Shown here: positions 22,326-30,100 of the stretch, piece by piece
Layout of the letters: every line of letters starts with the position of its first letter
Numbering within the stretch: the stretch's first letter is position 1
Origin: Syntrophomonadaceae bacterium
Lineage (GTDB): Bacteria; Bacillota; Syntrophomonadia; Syntrophomonadales; Syntrophomonadaceae
DNA length: 34,498 bases
NCBI GenBank assembly: GCA_012718855.1
Contig: JAAYBS010000179.1
Coordinates: forward strand, 1 to 34,498
Direction of reading: 5' to 3'
Position numbers and translations under genes: made by a program
The notes under the pieces: generated by a model
What the model was told of the DNA's origin: nothing
The model's database searches: none
What the model saw: the letters and a program-made list of their open reading frames with translations, nothing else

Positions 22326-24050
22326 TTATAAATATCTTTTGTTTTTAGCATGATAATGAGTATGCAGTAACTCATGAGATTTATGTCCCAGAGGTTCATG
22401 CAGGAACTCATCATAAATAATCTTGACTTCCGGATTTTCATGGGATTTACGGATGGGCATACCTTCATCTTCAACATAGATGGCCTCAATGCGTTCCGCC
22501 CGTTTCTTGTTGGCTTTGGTAAGTGGCTGGCCACCGCCGCCTATACATCCACCCGGACAGGCCATAATTTCAATAAAGTGATAAGGGGATTCTCCTGACC
22601 GTACCTGATCCATCAGTTTGCGGGCATTACTGAGACCATGAGCTATAGCTACTTTAACCTCGGTACCATTCAGATCAACAGCGGCTTCCTTGATTCCTTC
22701 CATACCGCGTACTCCGGTAAAGTTAACATCTTTCAGTTCCTGCTCAGTAACTACTTCATATACGGTACGCAGAGCCGCTTCCATAACTCCGCCGGTAGCG
22801 CCAAAGATAACTGCTGCTCCGGTATATTTACCCATCCAGGAATCAAAATCTGAAGGGGGAAGCTGATTGAAATCCATGCCGGACATACGGAACAGGCGGC
22901 CTATTTCACGCGTAGTAAGCACCAGATCAACGTCCCGATAACCACTGGAGTTCATTTCCGGACGACTGGCTTCGTATTTCTTGGCTGTACAGGGCATGAT
23001 GGAAACCGAGTAAATCTTTGCGGGGTCAATACCCATTTTTTCAGCCCAATAAGTTTTCACTAATGATCCAAACATCTGCTGTGGAGATTTGCAGGTCGAT
23101 AAATTATCCAGCAGATCCGGATAAAAAGTCTCACAGAAATTAATCCAGCCCGGACTGCAGGAAGTAAACATGGGCAGAGTACCGCCTTCTTTCAGACGGT
23201 TTAATAATTCATTGCCTTCTTCCAGAATAGTCAGGTCGGCGGTAAAGTTGGTATGCAGTACATGGTCAAAACCCATCTGGCGCAAACCGGTAACAAATAC
23301 TTCCATGGGCAGTTCTCCGGTATTCATGCCCACTTCTTCACCAATAGCCAGACGAATAGCCGGAGCTATCTGGGTTACTACAATTTTGTCCGGGTCAGCA
23401 ACGGCTGCCAGGAACTCATCAATTTGTTCATTTTCATAGATGGCCCCAACCGGGCAGGCATGGATACACTGACCGCACAAAACACAGGGGCTTTCCATTA
23501 GAGGTAATCCCATCGTTGGTACCACCATGGAATTAACCCCGCGTCCTTCTACTCCCAAAGCAAACACTGACTGTGTAACGCTGCAGGCATCAATACACCG
23601 GCGGCACAAAATACATTTATCCTGGTCACGTACTATCGAAGGTGTGGAGCGGTCCAGTTTGTAACCGCGAACTTTCAGCTCAAAAGGATTGTCGCGGATC
23701 ATATATTCATTGGCCAGGTCCTGCAGTTCGCAGTTCTGATTACGAATACAGTTGAGACAATCCTGCGGATGGTTGGATAAAATAAGTTCCAGAATAGTTC
23801 TCCTGGCTTCTATTACCTGCGGGGTTTTGGTTTTAACTACCATGCCTTCAGTAACCGGTGTTGAACAACCGGCCTGCAGGAGTCGGTTACCCTCTACTTC
23901 GCAAACGCAAACCCGGCAGTTGGCTTTAACTGCCTGGTCGGGATGCCAGCAAAGGGTAGGCAGATATATACCAACTTCTCTGGCTGCCTGCAGGATAGTT
24001 GAGCCCTTGGAAACTGAAACATTAATTCCGTCTATAGTCAGGTTAATCAT
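22326..24050 (-). CDS. hydA: [FeFe]-hydrogenase catalytic subunit, NADH-linked type
   Basis: 574 residues. The N-terminal [2Fe-2S] domain has Cys 34, 45, 48 and 62. The His/Cys [4Fe-4S] site is HPQDCLNCIRNQNC (His94, Cys 98, 101, 107). Two [4Fe-4S] clusters are bound by CILCRRCIDAC and CVLCGQCIHACPVGA. The H-cluster domain carries L1 TSCSPGW (near 296-302), L2 MPCTAKKYE (Cys354) and L3 EIMACPGGCIGGGGQP (Cys 498, 502). It makes or takes up H2 in the cytosol. L1 has Ser where most hydrogenases have a second Cys (TSCCP). The tail HKSHELLHTHYH is typical. It is the last gene of hydC-hydB-hydA, 23 bases after hydB, with GGAGGG before ATG. The maturases HydEFG are not in the window. Confidence 0.96.
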   Translation of the reverse strand: MINLTIDGINVSVSKGSTILQAAREVGIYLPTLCWHPDQAVKANCRVCVCEVEGNRLLQAGCSTPVTEGMVVKTKTPQVIEARRTILELILSNHPQDCLNCIRNQNCELQDLANEYMIRDNPFELKVRGYKLDRSTPSIVRDQDKCILCRRCIDACSVTQSVFALGVEGRGVNSMVVPTMGLPLMESPCVLCGQCIHACPVGAIYENEQIDEFLAAVADPDKIVVTQIAPAIRLAIGEEVGMNTGELPMEVFVTGLRQMGFDHVLHTNFTADLTILEEGNELLNRLKEGGTLPMFTSCSPGWINFCETFYPDLLDNLSTCKSPQQMFGSLVKTYWAEKMGIDPAKIYSVSIMPCTAKKYEASRPEMNSSGYRDVDLVLTTREIGRLFRMSGMDFNQLPPSDFDSWMGKYTGAAVIFGATGGVMEAALRTVYEVVTEQELKDVNFTGVRGMEGIKEAAVDLNGTEVKVAIAHGLSNARKLMDQVRSGESPYHFIEIMACPGGCIGGGGQPLTKANKKRAERIEAIYVEDEGMPIRKSHENPEVKIIYDEFLHEPLGHKSHELLHTHYHAKNKRYL

Positions 24051-24073
24051 TTATTTCCCTCCTCTGCTCTTTC

Positions 24074-25297
24074 CTACAATATTTTAGCCTGATAGTCGGC
24101 CATAAAATGTTCAATCGTGGTTATTACCGGCGCGGGTGCTGCCTGTCCCAGACCACATAGGCAGGAAACGGACATAACCCGTCCCAGTTTCTTTAATAAA
24201 GCCAGGTCAGACATTTCTCCGAAACCATCATTTATATTCTCCATAATTTCGGCAATACGCGCCGTGCCTTCACGGCAGGGAGCACATTTGCCACAGGATT
24301 CATGTTCAAAAAAGCCTGCTATTCTGGCGGCCACATCTACTATATCCCGGGTTTCATCCACAACAAACACTGCGCCTGAACCCAGTGTGGCACCAATGGT
24401 ACTCATATTATCAAAGGCTACCGGAGTATCAAGTTGTGATTCAGGTATAAAGGCTCCTGAGGTTCCGCCAATCTGAACCGCCTTAAATTTTTTACCGGCC
24501 GGAATTCCACCACCGAATTTGTAAATAAGTTCTCTGATAGTGGTGTTGGTGGGTACTTCAAAAAAGGTGCAGTTATTTACATCACCAGTTAGCGTAAATA
24601 TTTTTGTGCCTGGATAAGAAGGAACGCCTATGGAAGCGTACCAATCAGCTCCATTCTCAACAATAGCAGGAAGGTTGGCAAATGTTTCTACATTATTTAC
24701 AATGGTTGGTTTTCCCCAAAGACCCTGGGAAGGTGGATAAGGTGGTTTGAAGCGGGGTTCACCCCGGCTGCCCTCGATGGACTCAATTAAAGCAGTTTCT
24801 TCACCACATACATAAGCTCCGGCACCGCTGCGTACTTCGATGGCAAAATCAGCTAATACGCCTTTGGTTACAGCTTGTTCTATAGCCTGATTTAATATTT
24901 TTATTACCTGGGGATATTCACCCCGGCAGTAAATATAGCCCTGTTTAGCCCCAATGGCATAAGCGCAGATAGCCATTCCTTCCAGCAGAGCCTGGGGGTC
25001 ATTCTCCATTATAAGCCGGTCCTTGTAGGTCCCCGGTTCCCCTTCATCAGCATTACAGACTACATACTTGATATCTGACTCCGCTCCGTAAGCAAAAGAC
25101 CATTTCTGACCACAGTTAAAACCGGCACCTCCGCGACCGCGAAGATTGGATTTTTTTACTTCAGCAATCAAATCCGATTGACTCATACTGCGGGCTTTTT
25201 CCAGAGCCTTATAACCGCCCTGGGCTATATAATCCTCAATTTTTAAAGGATCAATCTTACCGTAATTGCGCAGGACGATGCGCATTTCCTCAGCCAT
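24074..25297 (-). CDS. hydB: NADH-binding flavoprotein subunit of the [FeFe]-hydrogenase (NuoF-like, minimal form)
   Basis: 407 residues. The FMN/NADH site includes GRGGAGFNCGQKW (54-66), CNADEGEPGTYKDR (81-94), GAGAYVCGEETALIESIEG and GGTSGAFIP. A [4Fe-4S] cluster is bound by ESCGKCAPC (Cys 335, 338, 341) and a Cys in CLCGLGQ. It oxidises NADH and passes electrons toward HydA. It lacks both the N-terminal thioredoxin-like [2Fe-2S] domain and the C-terminal 2[4Fe-4S] ferredoxin domain that Thermotoga-type HydB has. A similar short HydB occurs in the Syntrophomonas wolfei enzyme that, as I recall, uses NADH without ferredoxin. GGAGGG lies 9 bases before ATG. Confidence 0.95.
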   Translation of the reverse strand: MAEEMRIVLRNYGKIDPLKIEDYIAQGGYKALEKARSMSQSDLIAEVKKSNLRGRGGAGFNCGQKWSFAYGAESDIKYVVCNADEGEPGTYKDRLIMENDPQALLEGMAICAYAIGAKQGYIYCRGEYPQVIKILNQAIEQAVTKGVLADFAIEVRSGAGAYVCGEETALIESIEGSRGEPRFKPPYPPSQGLWGKPTIVNNVETFANLPAIVENGADWYASIGVPSYPGTKIFTLTGDVNNCTFFEVPTNTTIRELIYKFGGGIPAGKKFKAVQIGGTSGAFIPESQLDTPVAFDNMSTIGATLGSGAVFVVDETRDIVDVAARIAGFFEHESCGKCAPCREGTARIAEIMENINDGFGEMSDLALLKKLGRVMSVSCLCGLGQAAPAPVITTIEHFMADYQAKIL

Positions 25298-25366
25298 TTA
25301 TAAATGCCCTCCTTTCGTAATCAATTGTAAAAGCAATAACTTTCACATTTGTCAGGACAAAAAAAC

Positions 25367-25810
25367 TTAGCGATATTTTGCCAATATTCCAGGGATCGTG
25401 GCTGCATTTACATCCAAATAGGGCTCGCCATTTATAGTGATAACCGGTGTCGCCTGACATTGACCGACACATTCAGTAAATTCAAGTGCAAAAAGACCAT
25501 CAGCAGTACTCTCACCCATAAAAATGCCTAATTCCCGTTCCAGAGCCTGGACAACTTCAGCGGCACCCGCAACATGACAAGGAGCACTTTCACAAATCCG
25601 GATGATGTTTTTACCCCGTGGTTCAGTAGAAAACATTGAATAAAAACTTGCCACCCCATAAGCTTCTGATACCGGGATATTAAATACCTGGGCTGCTTCG
25701 GCAATTACCTCCCGCGGCAGGTAACTGAGTTGAGATTGTACTGCATGAAATGCTTCGATAATACCTCCGGGTTTATCAGCATAACTGGCAATAATCTCTT
25801 TGTAATCCAT
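25367..25810 (-). CDS. hydC: [2Fe-2S] subunit of the NADH-linked hydrogenase (NuoE-like)
   Basis: 147 residues of the NuoE/HydC type, thioredoxin-like fold. Four Cys bind the [2Fe-2S] cluster: CESAPC (Cys 73, 78) and CVGQC (Cys 114, 118). The helical N-terminus (FHAVQSQLSYLPREVIAEAA) and GVASFYSMFSTEPRGKN are standard. It completes the HydABC complex that links NADH to proton reduction. It is first in the operon. GGAGGGAGGAG precedes ATG 25810, and a 69-base gap separates it from hydB. A TATATAT-rich -10 candidate lies near 25855-25865 within an imperfect palindrome (CATG...CATG). Confidence 0.95.
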   Translation of the reverse strand: MDYKEIIASYADKPGGIIEAFHAVQSQLSYLPREVIAEAAQVFNIPVSEAYGVASFYSMFSTEPRGKNIIRICESAPCHVAGAAEVVQALERELGIFMGESTADGLFALEFTECVGQCQATPVITINGEPYLDVNAATIPGILAKYR

Positions 25811-26073
25811 TCTATTTCTCCTCCCTCCGTTCTTTAATCCTGATTGTCCATGCTATATATATGACATGAACACTCTTGGCTATGCTAAAGATAATACATG
25901 TCTTTCCCATTAATAAAGCTGCAGATTAAACGGAACAATCGCCTTATTCAAAAATTTCGGACATATGCTGTATATATTTCAAAATTGGTTAGAAATACAT
26001 AACTTAAATTTATAGACTATTAACAAGATCAAATTTATTGTTTAACTAACCGAAGAAAAATTACCATTAAAAA

Positions 26074-26091
26074 TTGTTTAGGAATTAACCG
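26074..26091. promoter_or_regulatory. Weak Rex-like operator in the hydC / flavodiiron spacer
   Basis: TTGTTTAGGAATTAACCG matches the Rex pattern TTGTTAA-N4-TTAACAA at 11 of 14 defined bases. It lies about 265 bases upstream of hydC. The 758-base spacer 25811-26568 is very AT-rich (especially 26090-26400) and holds no gene I can support. A redox-sensing operator here would make sense for NADH-linked genes on both sides, but the match is imperfect. Confidence 0.2.
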
Positions 26092-26568
26092 GAAATAGTG
26101 ATTAATAATATCCTAATACGCATATAAAAACACGCCAACAGGTAAAATACATACAAACAATGCATAAATATACAAGCGAATAAAATATACAAAAATGTAG
26201 AATATGCTGTACTGGAAGAAGTAACTTTTAAAAATACCAAAAATAACATATTATAAATGGTAATATATAATATCGACACAATTATACGAATAGTTATAAA
26301 AAACATAAAATATAATTATAGGGTATGGTTTTGCAGGCTCATAAAAGCGATATTATAGTATTTTGCTTCCAAATATTACTTGATTAATAATTTAAAGTTA
26401 TATTTTCCGAAGAGTTTACAATTGCAAATAAAATCTTTATGCAGGGACAGGATAATTATTAATAAATTACCAACTGGCAGTTTGACGACCACATAATAAT
26501 GGCTTGCTCTTCCCCGGTTATTGCCATAATATTAGGATTAGAATTATAAAAAAGAAGGGGGTTTTTTA

Positions 26569-29184
26569 ATGTCGGCAGTAAAAATAGTTGATGATGTGTT
26601 CTGGGTTGGGGTGCAGGATTTTGATCTACGCATATTTGATATTGTAATGGTTACCGAATACGGTACCAGCTATAACGCATATGTAGTCAAGGGCAAAGAT
26701 AAAACCGCCATAATTGAAACGGTTAAAGTTAAGTTTTTTGATGAGTATCTGCAAAGACTGCAGGAAGTTGTAAATCTAAAAGATATCGATTATTTGATTA
26801 TGAATCATACTGAACCTGATCATGCCGGTTCTATCGAATTACTTCTGGAAAAAAACCCTGATATTACTATTTTAGCCAGCCCCACCGCGATAACGTTTTT
26901 AAAGGATATTACCAATCAAAATTTTAAATATGAGGAACTAAAGCATGGTGACAAGTTGGATTTAGGCGGTAAGACCCTGGAGTTTATCAATGCCCCATTC
27001 TTACATTGGCCGGATTCAATGTTTACTTATTTGCCGGAAGAATCCATACTGTTTAGCTGTGACTTTTTAGGCAGCCACTATGCCGGCAATGAGATTTTTA
27101 ATGACCTGGTCAGCAAGGATTTAATGAATGCTTATAAATACTATTATGATATGATACTAAGTCCATTTAAACCTTATGTACTGGAAGGTTTGGATAAAAT
27201 TAAAGACCTGAAAATTGATTTTGTCTGTACCGGACACGGACCGGTTCTAAGGCAGGATATACCCAAATATATGGAACTTTACCGGGAATGGTCCACTCCT
27301 GAAAAACTTCCCGATGTAAACCGCCCCACCATAGTGATGGCCTATGTCAGTGCTTATGGATATACTGAAATGCTGGCCGAAGCCATTGCTGAGGGTATTA
27401 CTGCGCAGGGGGAATTTGAGTTTTTAAAATATGATCTGGTCTACAGCGATTTACAGGAAGTGTTAGCTTCCATTGAACAGGCCAGCGGAATTTTAATTGG
27501 TTCTCCTACGATAAATGGAGATGCATTGCCTCCTATCTGGCAATTATTAATTAACCTTTCTCCGATTGTACATGGTGATAAAATAGCCATGGCCTTTGGA
27601 GCCTATGGCTGGAGCGGGGAAGCCGTTCCCAGTATTGAGGCGCGCCTGCATGCTTTGCGTATGAAAGTTCTGGCGGGAATGCGGGTAAAATTCAAACCTT
27701 CACCGCGTGATCTGGAGGACGCTTTCCAAAAAGGAGTAGATTTTGCCAAAGAGGTTATACAAAAAAACCAGGATAAATCCAAAATGAAATGGCGCTGCAT
27801 GGTATGCGGGCATATTGCGGAAGGTGCTGAGCCCCCCGAGGTATGTCCAGCCTGTGGAGTTGGCAAAGAGAATTTTGAATTGATGCCGCTGGAAGATGAA
27901 TTTAATCGTGACAGCGACGAAAAGTTCCTTATTATCGGTGGCGGAATTGCGGCGGTATCGACTGCCAAAGCTATACGGGAAAGAAACAAAACTGCTGCGA
28001 TTACTATGCTGACGGAAGAAAAAGCACTTCCATATTACCGCCCCATGCTGTCTGATTTGTTGGGTGAAGAATTAAGTGATGAAAGGCTGTATTTATATAA
28101 CCAACAATGGTATGAAGAACAGCAGATAACAGTTAAGACCAATACACGGGTAACCGGCATTGATGCTGCCGGTCATAAGGTTTTAGCTGATAGCGAGTCT
28201 TACACTTATAATAAGTTAATCATTGCTACCGGTGCCCGCAGCAATGTGCCACCCATTAAAGGGGCAGAACAGGAAAATGTCTATACGATGCGCAGTCTGG
28301 AAGATGCTCTGCAGTTGAAACAGGCTATGAAAGGTGCTGCCCGGGCTGTAGTTATCGGTGGGGGAGTGCTGGGTCTGGAAGCGGTTGCGGAAATGGTTGA
28401 TGCCGGCCTTACAGTATCAGTATTAGAGCATGGTTCCCGGCTCATGTCCCGTCAGCTTGACCCGGACGGATCAGCTCGCTTGGAAGAGTTGTTAAAGTCA
28501 AAAGGAGTAAAGCTGTATTTAGGAGCATCTACTGAAGAAATAACCGGTGATGGCAAAGCTACCGGAGTAAAGATAAGTACGGGTGAAGTACTGGAGGCCG
28601 ATTTTGTTCTTCTATCTACCGGGGTTAAACCTAATATTGAATTGGGTGCTGAAGCCGGGGTGGAAATTGCTCAGGGGATTATAGTTGATGCCGGTATGCG
28701 TACTACGGTATCAGATATCTATGCAGCCGGTGATGTGGCCCAGTTTGGTGAACGGGTAATTGGTCTGTGGCCGGTTTCCATGGAGATGGGGAGAATTGCC
28801 GGTGCCTGTGCAACCGGAGATTGGGTAGAGTATAAGCCGCCCACCCTTTCCACTTTGCTGTCCATCTTTGATATAGAGTTCTTCTCCATAGGGGATGTAA
28901 ATCTTCCTCCGGAGGAACTAAGGATAATTGAGATAAATGACCCGGTCGCCTTCTATTTTAAGAAGACCTTTTTACGCAATGGAGTTCAGGTAGGCGAACA
29001 AATTATTGCCCGTCAGGTTGACACTACTGAATCCATGAATAAACTGGGTACTGATGATAGTGGTAATAAAGTATACAATAAATGGAAATGCCGGCTATGT
29101 GGATATATCCATGAAGGACCGGAGCCACCAGATGAATGTCCGGTTTGCGGAGCATCAAAGGACATGTTTGACCCGGCTGATTAA
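26569..29184 (+). CDS. Five-domain flavodiiron protein: diiron-flavodoxin-rubredoxin-rubredoxin reductase-rubredoxin
   Basis: 871 residues. The metallo-beta-lactamase-like diiron domain (1-250) has ligands His80, Glu82, Asp84, His85 (NHTEPDHAG), His146 (LHWPD), Asp165 and His223 (TGHGP). The flavodoxin domain is about 255-395 (YVSAYGYTEMLAEAIAEG, GSPTINGDALP, FGAYGWSGEA). Rubredoxin 1 is 406-440 (Cys 410, 413, 426, 429), with only 12 residues between the CxxC pairs. The FAD/NADH rubredoxin-reductase-like domain is about 450-830 (IIGGGIAAVSTAKA, VVIGGGVLGLEAVAE, IYAAGDVA). Rubredoxin 2 is 838-871 (Cys 841, 844, 857, 860), also short-spaced. One chain could move electrons from NADH to O2, peroxide or NO, protecting the hydrogenase. 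It is divergent from hydCBA. Such fusions are known in clostridia and, as I recall, a five-domain one in Syntrophomonas wolfei. Confidence 0.95.
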   Translation: MSAVKIVDDVFWVGVQDFDLRIFDIVMVTEYGTSYNAYVVKGKDKTAIIETVKVKFFDEYLQRLQEVVNLKDIDYLIMNHTEPDHAGSIELLLEKNPDITILASPTAITFLKDITNQNFKYEELKHGDKLDLGGKTLEFINAPFLHWPDSMFTYLPEESILFSCDFLGSHYAGNEIFNDLVSKDLMNAYKYYYDMILSPFKPYVLEGLDKIKDLKIDFVCTGHGPVLRQDIPKYMELYREWSTPEKLPDVNRPTIVMAYVSAYGYTEMLAEAIAEGITAQGEFEFLKYDLVYSDLQEVLASIEQASGILIGSPTINGDALPPIWQLLINLSPIVHGDKIAMAFGAYGWSGEAVPSIEARLHALRMKVLAGMRVKFKPSPRDLEDAFQKGVDFAKEVIQKNQDKSKMKWRCMVCGHIAEGAEPPEVCPACGVGKENFELMPLEDEFNRDSDEKFLIIGGGIAAVSTAKAIRERNKTAAITMLTEEKALPYYRPMLSDLLGEELSDERLYLYNQQWYEEQQITVKTNTRVTGIDAAGHKVLADSESYTYNKLIIATGARSNVPPIKGAEQENVYTMRSLEDALQLKQAMKGAARAVVIGGGVLGLEAVAEMVDAGLTVSVLEHGSRLMSRQLDPDGSARLEELLKSKGVKLYLGASTEEITGDGKATGVKISTGEVLEADFVLLSTGVKPNIELGAEAGVEIAQGIIVDAGMRTTVSDIYAAGDVAQFGERVIGLWPVSMEMGRIAGACATGDWVEYKPPTLSTLLSIFDIEFFSIGDVNLPPEELRIIEINDPVAFYFKKTFLRNGVQVGEQIIARQVDTTESMNKLGTDDSGNKVYNKWKCRLCGYIHEGPEPPDECPVCGASKDMFDPAD

Positions 29185-29200
29185 GTTAAAGAGTTTACTG

Positions 29201-29237
29201 ACCCCGGTAGTCAAGTGCTTACCGGGGTTTAATTTTT
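29201..29237 (+). terminator. Rho-independent terminator of the flavodiiron gene
   Basis: ACCCCGGTA (29201-29209) pairs with TACCGGGGT (29220-29228), followed by TTAATTTTT. Confidence 0.85.
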
Positions 29238-29258
29238 AAATGCTAAAAGGAGAAAATA

Positions 29259-30035
29259 ATGCTGGACTACATTATTACCCTTCTGGTAGGGATAGTGGCT
29301 GGTGGTTTGGGGTCAATCCTGGGGGTTGGCGGGGGAGTAGTCATGCTGCCGGTTTCCGAACATTTGCTGGGATTAAATACTCCCATGGCAGTTGGCACAA
29401 CCCTGTTTGCCGTAATGTTTACGGCTATGACCGGAGCATTAGCCCATTATCGCCAGGGAAATGTTCAGATAAACAATGCACTGCTACTGGCTGCCGGCGG
29501 GTTACTGGGTGTATTTTTCGGTTCTCATATTTTTAATCTCTATCTGAGCAAAAATACAGTATGGTTAAGTTTGTTGCTGGGCTTTCTTTTTCTAACCATG
29601 GCTTATCGGATGGGTAAAGAAGCTTTTAACAATGAACAGCCTGAAATTACCGGGCAGCAGAGCAAGTATTCTGCCCTGGTATTAATGCTGTTAGGAGTAA
29701 TAATAGGCATTTTAACCGGGGTAGCAGGCCTGGGGGGTGGATTTCTGATGGTTCCGGCGATGATTTGGTTAACCGGTGCGACTCCCTTTCAGGCAGTTGG
29801 AACTACTTTGCTGGCTATGTTCCCGACTGCTGCCGTTGGGGCATTTACTAAATTATCTCAAGGCTATGTTGATTTACCGGTTGCTTTATTAATGGGAGTA
29901 GGAACAATTATCGGAACCCAAATAGGAGCTCGAACTCTGCATTTAATAAACCAGCGTTTATTTCGAATAATATTTACTATTTTATTATGCTATCTGGCAA
30001 TAAATTATTTATATACCGGCGTTTCAGGGTTATAG
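29259..30035 (+). CDS. TauE/SafE-family membrane permease
   Basis: 258 residues, about eight membrane helices in two homologous halves. Each half starts with a Gly-rich motif: GIVAGGLGSILGVGGGVVMLP and GIILTG-like IGILTGVAGLGGGFLMVP. Each is followed by AVGTTLFAVMF / AVGTTLLAMFP. Members export or import sulfite, sulfoacetate, taurine or other organic anions. The substrate is not readable here. AAAGGAGA precedes ATG. It may help in sulfur-compound traffic, together with the CoADR-rhodanese gene elsewhere in the window, but that link is guesswork. Confidence 0.9.
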   Translation: MLDYIITLLVGIVAGGLGSILGVGGGVVMLPVSEHLLGLNTPMAVGTTLFAVMFTAMTGALAHYRQGNVQINNALLLAAGGLLGVFFGSHIFNLYLSKNTVWLSLLLGFLFLTMAYRMGKEAFNNEQPEITGQQSKYSALVLMLLGVIIGILTGVAGLGGGFLMVPAMIWLTGATPFQAVGTTLLAMFPTAAVGAFTKLSQGYVDLPVALLMGVGTIIGTQIGARTLHLINQRLFRIIFTILLCYLAINYLYTGVSGL

Positions 30036-30100
30036 TCATGTAAAGTCCAGTTATCTTTTTAACGATAGTTTAATAATAGATAGCCTGAGAGGTGTATACT

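Noticed and set aside
26085-26306. Open frame of 73 codons on the minus strand with a very hydrophobic translation
   Set aside because: It lies in the most AT-rich part of the spacer, where random translation is Ile/Phe/Leu-rich, and it has no ribosome binding site.
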